Below the pieces are notes generated by a model. It made no database searches and had not been told where the DNA came from. It was given only the letters and a program-made list of their open reading frames with translations. Below are positions 24,901 to 34,427 of a stretch of 64,000 bases of DNA, in pieces. A program made the position numbers and the translations under genes. Positions within the stretch are counted from its first letter, which is position 1. The number at the start of each line of letters is the position of its first letter. This DNA is from Paracentrotus lividus (lineage: Eukaryota > Echinodermata > Echinoidea > Camarodonta > Echinidae): positions 37,660,934 to 37,724,933 of the forward strand of contig CALNVZ010003425.1 of NCBI GenBank assembly GCA_940671915.1, given 5' to 3'.

Positions 24901-25604
24901 CTCATTAAATAAATAAAAAGTGACATAATATTTGTAATTTATAGCTGTGATCAAGAGTGCAGATAAAAATGATCCAAGGCAACACCCTACTTAAAAAAGA
25001 AAAGAGAATGAAAGTGCCTGAATCTCACTGCACCGTTCTCCAGCAATTCAAGGAGTAAATCCGCTGGACATCATTCACAGGATGCTCTAGTAAGCCAGGA
25101 AGATAGACCCTACTTTCTATACGGCCATGAATAAAAATACCCAACCCTGAACACACTATGCACAAATATTCGACGTCACAATATATAATTGGTTGCGTCA
25201 CAAATAAAAGGTTTTGAAACGCTTGAATACGCAAACGTCACAATAATAATTTACGTCACAATGAAGTAAACATTAAATTACAGCGCATGAAAATATACCC
25301 AAATGAAGACGCTCATATTAATGCACGCTTCTTATTATGATACGCTTATTTTGAAAATTTGTTATTAATAATTTAGATAAAATTCACCCAAAAATCATAC
25401 AAAATCAACCATTCCGCACAAATTCCTCAATCTTATGATAAACAAATATAATACTTGCATTCCTTGAGTTAATGTCACAAGTCCATATAAAATGTCCATA
25501 CATTTCCAAATATTAAAGGTGCAAATTCCTTAAATCCGAGAGCCCAGAAAAAACACGTCTTCCCCCCCCCCCCCACCCTCCAAAAGGTGTATGGTATCAA
25601 ATAT
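24901..25604. other. No gene seen
   Basis: AT-rich unique sequence between the LINE leader and fragment D, with a short C-run at 25562-25574. Confidence 0.4.
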
Positions 25605-25835
25605 GTTCTTAAATTGCATCGAAATTAGTAAAATCTACTCTAATTTTCTCGGGATCTTCTCTTCTGTAGGCCTATTGATCCTGCGTACTCATTTTCTTCC
25701 CCTTACTAAAAAAATAATTAGGGCAAAATCTCATTTATATAAAGATACAATAGCCCCCTACCTGTTGAAATTTTCTTGTTGTTGCCAAGGTATTAAGAAT
25801 AAAAAATAGATAAGATAATTTTCAGAATAACCTAT
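25605..25835 (+). mobile_element. GATAA-rich TIR element, copy D (internal fragment)
   Basis: Same orientation as B: CTAATTTTCTCGGGATCTTC, GTAGGCCTATTGATCCTGCG and TTTTCTTGTTGTTGCCA, ending in GATAATTTTCAGAATAACCT. It breaks at 25835; the D-type right end resumes at 28013. Confidence 0.7.
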
Positions 25836-27570
25836 TATCCAACGAACGTAGAGGGCGTCAACAGCTTCGCGTGTTGCTCTAAGGAAGGCCAACTCCGCTC
25901 TATTTTTGTGACAAGAAAAAAATAGAGCGGTCGTTTTTCGATGTTGTAGATTTGACAAAAGGACAAGAAATACAGATTTTTTAAAATTCATTTATGTATC
26001 AAAAAATATATATTGAACTCAAAATATATAATTTTTATTTTGTTTAATACTTTTAAAAAAATTAGGTAAAAAATATCTAAAATTTAGAAAACATTCTTTA
26101 TTTGTATATAACGAAAATAAAGTTATTGGCGAGGTTGACAACTTTCAAAGGAAATATTTCGCTGTGAAACTGCAAGGTACACTTTATCGTCTGCTATGCT
26201 GGCTGTTGAAGAGTTGGATAAGAAGTAACGTTAAAACTGCAGGAATATGAAGGTCAGATTCTATTTTTTTTTTCTTTTTACCGAGAAATAGATACGTGAA
26301 GGTTTTTGTCGAACGCTTAGATCTTACGTTATCGTTAGACTAGATTTCTAGTAAAAACAGAGTAAAGTCAGTGACGGTACGTACTGATCGACATTCCCGG
26401 TATAGACGTTAGGCCTAAGTAACTAATGTTACGCAGCCGGCTACGCCGGGCGACAACTAACCTGACATAGACCCTAGCTAGGCCTAACAACATGTCTGTT
26501 AAAAGTTTAAAATGTCAATGTCAATGGATTTAGATCTTTTAACGTTACTTAGATCTAACAGTTAGATCTAGATCTAGATCTATTTGTTTCTGATGACTGG
26601 GGCATCAATTTCCTTAGGAGTCGGGGCATCATCACCTCTTTCCCGGAAAAACAAGTCAAGTCTTAAAAAAAAGAAAAAAAGTTAGGCCTTAGCCTGGGGC
26701 TTAGGCTTAGACTTAGTTAGGGTGCCTAGTTGGCGTCTCTTCTCGGGGTTTAGTTGAAAAGCAGAACCTAAATTTTAAAGCAGAACAACTTCTCTAACGA
26801 GGTAAAATTCGACAGAATCTCAGAGATCATCATCAACTTCAAGTTAAACTTAACGTTAACGTTAGATCTAACTTTAGTCTTACTCTATCATACATAGTCA
26901 TATAACCGACCAGCCCCCGTCGCGAAGCGACGGAACATGACGAACAGTAGAGACATATTTGGCGAAGTTTTGAAAAATACTATACTACTGACCACAATTT
27001 CGTGGTCAAAAATACCTTATTTGAATTCATACTCACATTGAATCAAATCTTTGAAGTTTTTTCTCGAATTGGTGACATCTGCGAATGTTTCACATGAAGT
27101 AATCAACTAATAATGTAGAAAAATACAGGAAAATTGAGTCCATCAACGTATATTTCTCCGTGCGTGCGTTGTCTTCGCCATACGTCTTCGCACAGTAAAA
27201 TGACGTCATAGAAAATGCAGCGATGGCACCAACACTATGAGAAGAGACAAGGCCAACGGAAAATTCAATTTGGTAAGTCAAGAAGCTCTTATATACTTTC
27301 ATTTTTAGTCGTTGTTACGCGTGAAACATCATAGAAACCTTACAACAACATTTTAACATTAGATTGATTAAATTGACCAGTTATAATCACCTAGAGCGCT
27401 CATCATCGCTGATTATTTCGCTGTAAATGGAGGTGGTGGAAGTACAGCCCCGTCGCCTTCGGCAACGGGGCTGTGTATAGTTAACATAGTCATAGCGTTA
27501 CCGTTAGATCTAACGTTAAAATTCTAACGACAACGTAGTAAGTTAGACCCTTAACTAAATTAGGCCTTAC
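25836..27570. other. Unique insert within element D; hairpins
   Basis: Holds two clear hairpins: CCGCTCTATTTTT...AAAAAAATAGAGCGG (about 25895-25929) and CAGCCCCGT...ACGGGGCTG with a CGCCTTCGGCA loop (27445-27473). AGATCTAACG/CGTTAGATCT words recur at 26540-26590, 26850 and 27505. It may be the intron or leader of the candidate exon next to it. Confidence 0.5.
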
Positions 27571-27686
27571 GTTAGAATCTACTCTGTTTACGAAGCTGAC
27601 GATATCATCCAGGGCCTTGGCCTCATTTTTAATGATCTGACGATATAGGAGGCTTCCTTGGAGTTTCTTAGGCTCGAGCAGCTGAG
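27571..27686 (-). CDS. Candidate exon of an unrecognised gene
   Basis: On the minus strand an open frame reads LLEPKKLQGSLLYRQIIKNE and then KALDDIVSFVNRVDSN, followed at once by GTAAGG, a strong splice donor (intron from 27570). A possible acceptor is TTGACAG at 27693-27687. An in-frame stop lies a few codons upstream and there is no ATG, so it would be an internal exon, or coding would start in an exon upstream. Codon choice looks coding. It lies next to a CpG-rich block, as expected near a 5' end. I do not recognise the protein. It could also be a captured gene fragment inside the mobile-element mosaic. Confidence 0.35.
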
Positions 27687-28010
27687 CTGTCAAGGCAAGC
27701 TATAGCCCCGGGCCCCGCTAGGCTAGGAAATTCAGCTCGACAGACCCAAGCCAGGTGATCACGCTAGTGTCGCCGTGCGCCGTGGGCAGGGTTGGCAAGG
27801 AGGGGGCGCGGCGGGGTAGCTGCAGCAGCAGCTAGCTAGCTCAGCTGCTCCAGCCGTGATCAGATAGGCCTACATGCACTTCACCTGCGCCGGGGGCTTA
27901 GGCGCAAGGGCGGTTGGCGCTGCGCTGGCTATGCAAGCTAGTAGCTGCGCGTCAGCGCAGCGCTCATGCACACACGTGTGTATGCGGCTCAGCTCAGGCT
28001 CAGCCAAAAA
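27687..28010 (-). promoter_or_regulatory. CpG-rich block, possible promoter
   Basis: GC content is far above that of the surrounding sequence, with many CG, GCGC and CAGCTG/GCTAGC words (for example GCGCGTCAGCGCAGCGC). No TATA box or initiator is clear. The position just upstream of the minus-strand candidate exon suggests a CpG-island-like promoter; this is inference from composition only. Confidence 0.35.
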
Positions 28011-28012
28011 TT

Positions 28013-28072
28013 TTTCGGAATACCAATTTTGTCTTAACTCTGAGATACAAGAGTATTTGTCTTAAGATATGT
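28013..28072 (+). mobile_element. Right end of GATAA-rich element D
   Basis: TTTTCGGAATACCAATTTTG through TTGTCTTAAGATATGTTTC, the same orientation and order as the right end of B but lacking the last GGCCCCAGG. It meets copy C head to head. Confidence 0.65.
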
Positions 28073-28909
28073 TTCATCTTAAGACAAATATTCTTGTATC
28101 TCAGAGATAAGACAAAATCCGTATTCCGAAAATGATCTTATCTTTTCTCTTATCTTTTCTTGTAAGTTCGCGGAGCGCGCATGATGTCAGAGCTGTTTTG
28201 CGTAAAGTTAGACACCGGCGCACAAATATTTCTGTGCGCAAGATAAAATCTTGAGATAATAGGTATTCTGAAAATTATCTTGTCTATTTTTTTTATCTTA
28301 ACTACCTTGGCAACAACAAGAAAATTTACAAGAGGTAGGGGGCTATTGTATCTCAATGATAACTGCGAATTTGCCCTAATTAATCTTTTAGTAAGGGTAA
28401 GATAATGAGTATGCAGGGTCAACAGGCCTTCATAAGAAACATCCCGAAGAAATTAGAGTAGATTTTGCTTATTTGTTGCCATTTACGACCTCATCCGAAA
28501 TGATACACATTTTCATTTTATGGGCTTTTTTGTTGAGAAAACCCAGAAGAAACGTCACAAAAGAATAAATTTTACGTCATAAAGAAAATTTAGCTTGCAG
28601 ACGAAAGCGCACAAATCGCGCAAGATTAAACTACGCCTAATGTTAATGGTGCGCGAAGCGCATCTTAATATTTTTAAAGAAGGGGCACTTCGATTGGTTG
28701 ACCTAAGTATTTAAAACCTTTAATGATTCGTTGATGGTAAAAAATTGGGCGTGAACGGGGCATGACAGAGATAATATAAGGGTGGTCCTTAGAGAGATAA
28801 GATAATTTTCGGAATACGTCTTAAGCCATATATTAGCGGTCTATTATCTTTTGAGATAAGATAAAAGATAAGATAAAAGATAAGACAATTTTCAGAATAC
28901 CGGCCCAGG
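28073..28909 (-). mobile_element. GATAA-rich TIR element, copy C (inverted)
   Basis: Reverse complement of B, ending TTTTCAGAATACCGGCCCAGG at 28909. Its left end forms a long palindrome with the D end (GAGATACAAGAGTATTTGTC against GACAAATATTCTTGTATCTC). Confidence 0.75.
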
Positions 28910-29330
28910 CCTCTAAGAATGATATTTTGTCACTGTATGCACCATAATAGCAACATGAGGTCGCTACTGGCTCAAAAATAAGTACAGGATACCCAGTTTA
29001 AATAATATCTCTTTTGTTATACACTTCGCAACAAACCTGGAAGATATGAAAAAGTTTTATACTGTTTTGACAAAGTAAAGGTGATTTTAACTCGTTTGTT
29101 GAAATCGCGAGGTCAAATAGAAAACATAATTAAGAACTGCAAGGCTCCGTAGAAAAAAAGTAAGCACATGAACCTATATTATTTTTGGCATTTTAGGTAT
29201 ACAAAGATACCAAGGTAACTCTGTGCTAAATTTGGTAAAAATGACATGGATTTCATTTTAACTGCGCAACGTCCTTAAAGGGTAGCCATTTTAATAGTTT
29301 AGGTGGGTTGAGAATGGCATAATAAATATT
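28910..29330. repeat. Flanking unit, right copy
   Basis: Matches 19862-20197 from CCTCTAAGAATGATATTTTG to GTAACTCTGTGCTAA; the next 50 bp match 19779-19850. Confidence 0.75.
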
Positions 29331-29339
29331 AAATTCTAG

Positions 29340-29420
29340 TAAAGGGACCAAAGTATGGCATTGAAACCCAAACCTTTAGATTCGCAGTCCCTTGACCAAC
29401 CCGCTACACCGCAGCATCTC
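29340..29420 (-). mobile_element. tRNA-derived SINE head
   Basis: Minus strand reads GATGCTGCGGTGTAGCGGGT...GACTGCGAATCTAAAGG...GGTTTCAATGCC, resembling the A and B boxes of an RNA polymerase III promoter. Mismatches in the B box and the lack of a foldable acceptor stem argue against a functional tRNA gene. Confidence 0.5.
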
Positions 29421-29430
29421 CTTGTTACTG

Positions 29431-29686
29431 TATCCCTGCTGGAAAAACACAGAGTAAATCACAGTGTGTCCAAACTGTGAAAACACAGTGAAAATGGGCC
29501 AATTCCACACAGTCGTCACATTGTGAAGGACTTGGACACTTTATTCACAGAGTCGACTGTGTGGATTTGGCCCATTGTAATAGTGTCGGTATTGGAAACG
29601 GTACGGCACAATGCGAACACACTGTGTCATAGTGTGTTCACACTGTGTCATCACTGTGGGACGCTGTGTTTTTTCCTGGAGGGATA
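29431..29686. mobile_element. CACTGTG-rich MITE with TA ends, 256 bp
   Basis: TATCCCTGCTGGAAAAACAC at the left pairs with the complement of GTGTTTTTTCCTGGAGGGATA at the right. The body is full of CACTGTG/CACAGTG and a GGGCCAATTCCACACAGTCG/CGACTGTGTGGATTTGGCCC palindrome. TA at both ends suits a TA target site. Confidence 0.8.
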
Positions 29687-31599
29687 CCTAGTATTTTTAA
29701 GTATAACCAATTCAATGATCATGAAAGAAAAGAATATGAAACTCATTCAAACTTTACCCCTTCAAGACGATGCCATTTCTTCAGAAATAAAATGGCGGGA
29801 AATCAGGAGCAGACGGTTGAAAATTTATCTGATTGATGCGAGATCGATAGCAGGACAATTTCATCTTATATCATTGCATTACGAGTGAGTGACATACGAA
29901 GCATCGGGTGAAATGCATCCTCACGATTCCTCTCCCTTTCCGACACCTACCGTGCCTCAAGCTGAATAGAAACGAAAACAATTCTAAATCTTTTCATCTC
30001 CATGTTCGCACAAAATAATGATTATAATCGGATAGAAATCATGGATCAGCAGATCCGTTATCAACAATAAAATATATTTAAAAAGGAAATTGAAACGATT
30101 TTCTTGCTACGAACTTTATTACCTTGTTTTGATTTTGTAAAATCTCAGTTTGCATACCTTCCTACGGTTTTAGGGGTTAAATGGTTAAATTATTGCACGC
30201 AAGACACTTACACTTTGTCAGTTTTGTGCAATTTCGCAGTTTGAGTTTTCTTTCTTTCAGTGTTATCTTCCCAGTCATGCTTGGGCCCTGTCTTTTTTGC
30301 GGTTTTTACTTCGTTTATGGCTTTTATTCGTTTTTTATGACATTTATAAAATACCATAACAGAGCAAATTAACTTCGTAAAAGGGTTGGAAATGCGCCGT
30401 ATAACCGGAAACCTACGTTCCTGGTTGTCACGTTTGATTTGATGTTTTATTTTATTTGATTTTTATTCTGCATTCATAGAAGCACAACATTTTTGTTCGA
30501 TGACAAAGTTAAATTAGATAAGATAATGAACTTTCTGCCAATGAATCAGGATCAAAATAATTCTGTAACAAACAATTATTTACATGAAATACTAAATTGT
30601 CAAAATATTTAAAGAATACTTCGCCAAAGCATTACGAATCATTTTTGTCGAAGAAGGACTCTCAAGATAAGCAAAATACTTGAGAGTATGACAGTTCCTG
30701 ATAAAACTAATGAAAAGATTTATACCATTATTCTACAGGATGTTCTGGAGTACATGATTGATTGCAAATCTGTACCCAAAGGTTGCCGATTTCAGAGTGG
30801 ATTTACAATCATTGTTACATGTGCCATAATTGATATTGATTTAAGAGCAAGCTCGTTGTGAGCATGATGAGTGGAGTCATCAGTGCGATTGCTATACAAA
30901 AGAACTAATATTAACCCATGGCTAATGCTTGGCTTGAATTAAACGTGCTCGATGGTAGAAGAAAAAAAGGAAGGAAATTTTCAGAAATAGTTTAAAAATA
31001 AAAAATAAATAACCAGGGGAGATATCGGGATATCAGGGCAGCTATGTTTAGATAAGAGCCAAGAGAACACTGCAAAAATGCATTTACAGCAAAATGTCAG
31101 CAGAATTGCCATATCTTGTGTGTAAAATTAAAAATGTTTCTTTTTCTTCTGCAAATATCTACCGGAGAGATACAAAATATGCATCAGGACTTACACATTT
31201 GATCTGTTTTAACTAAATATGTAGGCATACGCTATAGAAATTAACATCAATACTGTTAAAAAAAAAAAATACATTTTATGGCGACCTTGTTGACATCAAT
31301 TCGCTGTAAAAACACAGATTTCTTGCATTTTTTTTTTTTTTTTTTTTTACAGTGAAGAATCATGTACCGCTCAAAGACGCACTCCATGTCACAATGCAAA
31401 TAGCCTTATAAATTTAGTTGACACGAGTCCTGTGTCATATGACTGCGGAACCTGAGGAATAATGCCTTACTATAGGCCTAAGCGACAATGTTTAGAACCA
31501 TTATATCATGAACGAAATGGATATTCATATTTCCCTTTCTTTGAGCCAATGAGTAAACAATATTCTGGGCTTTCCTTAATCTGTAAAACCTTACTTGGG
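29687..31599. other. No gene seen
   Basis: AT-rich sequence with A/T runs at 31259-31270 and 31330-31349. Short open frames near 29650-29890 overlap the MITE and are not supported. Confidence 0.4.
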
Positions 31600-32080
31600 T
31601 GATATTTCGGTTGCAGCTCGTTTTCCCGAAGGTTCGGTTGTCAGGAGGTTCGTATTCCCGAGGTTCGTCTTTCCAACATATCCAAACACGTAAATTTCCT
31701 ATACCTGGGTGTTCGTTTGCACCGAAAATGAAATAAGGTTCGTTCGTCCGAACATTTGATGCATTTGTCCGAGGGTTCATTCGTCAGAAAATGAAAACGG
31801 GTTAGTTTTTCTAAAGGTTCTGTCTTCCGAAAATGAAATAGGGTTCATTCGTAAAAAGATCAAATAGGGATCACTCGAAAATTTTGGACGAGTGAACCCT
31901 TTTTCATTTTCGGACGAATGTTCTCTGTTTCATTTTCGGACAAATGAACCCTATTTCATTTTTGGACGAATGAACCTTCGGAACAACGAGCCCTATTTCA
32001 TTTTCGGACAAACGAATATTCGGCACATCAAACCTTTGGACAAACGGACCTTCGGAACAACGAAACGACCTGATATTTCG
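31600..32080. repeat. Palindromic array of TTTCATTTTCGGACGAATGAACC-type units
   Basis: Units of about 24-30 bp (CATTTTCGGACAAATGAACC and relatives) run in one orientation to about 31870 and in the other after it, so the block is a large palindrome. Translations repeat NEPYFIFG but this only mirrors the DNA repeat. CGGAACAACGA words recall the CGGAATAACGAACC units of the S repeat. Confidence 0.75.
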
Positions 32081-32328
32081 TATTATATTTGCAGTCTTCA
32101 TGACATGTCAGCTGATTTCACTTGGTTTCTCGTTTCTTGTAAAAAGAAACGTTTCAATAGGAATAACGTGAATCCCCGGTGAGCAGTATATTGTTTGAAT
32201 CTTTCCCATGTGGGTACCCATGATCTTGATGACAACCCTGACCTTTACATATACTGCAGTGTGAATCAACTGATTACCTACACAAATCGTAACAAAAACA
32301 GACTTTCTGAACCAAGTGATTAGTGTAT

Positions 32329-32473
32329 TACCACAGTCACATATCCACTGTGGGAACACGTACAGCGAGTATAGGAAGCAGCAGATTTTGCCATTTTTAT
32401 ACGAGCTGTATCATACCGGGAAAATGGCAAAAACGGCTGTTTTATATGGGCCAGTGATAATGTGACTGTAGCA
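32329..32473. mobile_element. Small hairpin MITE
   Basis: TACCACAGTCACAT at the left and ATGTGACTGTAGCA at the right form imperfect inverted termini. An inner TGCCATTTTTATAC/CGGGAAAATGGCA stem lies between. Confidence 0.5.
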
Positions 32474-32744
32474 TATAACGAGCGCTCCAATTAACATTGC
32501 GCTGACTGCTGACATTCACTCTTATATACAGTTAGGCGCCTGTATATGGGTTTGCAATGAATGATGTATTAAAACTTCTCTTCTTAAAGGTGCACTTTAT
32601 TATATTCATATCCAACAGACCTGACCTGCTTTATTTCTCACATGAATTTATTAAATGTACTTTTTTGTTGAAATTTTAACCTTTTTTTTTCAGTTTTAAA
32701 GAGAAAATAGACTAAAGCCGTCTTCAAATTGTCTTTGTAAACGC

Positions 32745-33290
32745 GAGTGAGGAAACAAACTTCGCGAAATTATGAACTAATGAACGGGAGGCCGTGAGTT
32801 CGATGACACCGGCCTGGGTGGTGTTGCATAAAACTTTTTTTCTAACCCGAGTTTTCTCGGGTTAAAAAACTCAGCTTATGTAGACCTATTTCTTAGGTTA
32901 TTCAACCTGAGTTTTTAAATGCCCTAAAAATTTATTGCATTAATACTTTTGAAAACTCTGGTATGTTTTTATGCAATGGAAAAAACAGTAAAAAATCCAG
33001 AAAAATATTGTAACCGGAGTTTTTGGACTTTAACCGGAGTTTTCAGATTTTAACCGGAAAAAACTCCGGTTAGAAGTTTTATGCAACAGGGTGCAGGTCT
33101 TACCAAAGACTTAAAAAATGGTACCTTCTGCCGTCTGACCGGGCGCTCGGTATTTCACAATGGAGAAGGGCAATAATAACATTTCATGTTATGCAGGGCC
33201 CGCTGGAAGAGCAGTTGTCAAAATTGAAGTGGCTACCCTGGGTAAAGAAAACGCTATTATTATTATTATTATTATCATTATAGCTATTTT
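32745..33290 (+). mobile_element. tRNA-derived SINE interrupted by a MITE
   Basis: A B-box-like GGCCGTGAGTTCGATGACAC (about 32791-32810) is followed, after a 285-bp insert, by ACCAAAGACTTAAAAAATGG, a CAGGGCCCGCTGGAAGAGCA block, GAAGTGGCTACCCTGGGTAA and an (ATT)n tail. The tail block resembles a widely conserved SINE tail of marine deuterostomes (recalled, not searched). Confidence 0.65.
32813..33097. mobile_element. MITE inside the SINE, TIR GTTGCATAAAACTT
   Basis: TGTTGCATAAAACTTTTTTTC at the left pairs with the complement of AGAAGTTTTATGCAACA at the right. GGGTG flanks both ends and may be the target duplication. Subterminal CCCGAGTTTTCTCGGG and CCGGAGTTTT words are repeated. Confidence 0.8.
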
Positions 33291-34427
33291 GATTTTTGTC
33301 TGTTAACAATGCAACATTTTAAACCAGATGAGATACATACATAATATTACGAAAAGATCCCTTTGTTTCTTTAATATGCCCCGCCCAACCCCCCCCCCCC
33401 CGCCCCTAAATTACGTCGGAGATCACCCAACTTTTTCGATCACGGTTGCCTTCTAGATTGTCACGACCATTTCACTTTTAACGTCGTACTCATTAATGAC
33501 ATTGTGTTTTTCATTACCTGACATTATTTATTTTTTTTACCATGCATGAAGTTTGATTAATTTTATTAGTGAAAATGGTGCGAAATGTCTTCCTCATTAA
33601 ATGTTGGTTATTAGAAGACAAAAATAATATTGATGCCACCTATTGACTTAAGGTAAAATCAAGAACAAAGATTTGTCCAAAATGAAATTACACACAACTA
33701 GATCTTTAAAAATAGAAAGCAAAATTGCAGTTTGAAAATAAAAGTAACACCTTTAAAAACAAGTATTAGTTGGTTTAATCACTCCAGTGTCCAGCATTAC
33801 CCAATATTCAACCATTAGGGCCTTTTAACCTTAACCGTGGAAAAAAATTCTCCCACATTGAGACCAAAAAAAAAAAAAAATCTCAAGCATTGAGAAATGA
33901 ATGATATATTACTCTTGGAACAAGTGTGTTTTGAAAGGTAAAGATTCATTTTTTAGTTTAAATTTTATGAATTCAACTAAATCACTATACTATTGACAAA
34001 TTTTGTTTTCGCATGTTTTTTAAAAAGAAGCACAGGATATTGAATTTATATTGGATGCACACCAGGCAGAAAATACAAGTAGCTGATATCAAAACGACCA
34101 TCATGTGAGATTTCGAAAATTGAATTTAGCGCATGTGACGATATGAAGTAATTTATATCAATTTGCATAATGTGTTTTCAGGTTTACGTGATATAATGAA
34201 TGCAGCGCCTCCGTATAACACTTGCAAGCGAAGACGAAAATCTGTTTACAATTAGCAACATTTCAGCAATGTGTTCAAAGTGTGTACAGATTGTCAAGTA
34301 GAAATATTAATCTTAAGTAGTTTTACATGGATTGTTGTTAGCTGAATGTTAGGGTCCTCAATAGGAGAGCACTTGACAAGAAAACAACATATTGAGCTAA
34401 AAATAGTTTATTCGATTTTAAGAATTA
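33291..34427. other. No gene seen
   Basis: AT-rich sequence with a C-run at 33390-33402 and a short A-run at 33867-33880. Confidence 0.4.

Noticed and set aside
29340..29420. A tRNA gene on the minus strand
   Set aside because: A- and B-box likeness only; B box mismatched and no acceptor stem, so a SINE head fits better.
29645..29888. Possible small gene after the MITE
   Set aside because: Starts within the MITE, has two competing frames and no homology that I recognise.
31478..32182. NEPYFIFG repeat protein
   Set aside because: The peptide repeat mirrors a palindromic DNA array and appears on both strands.
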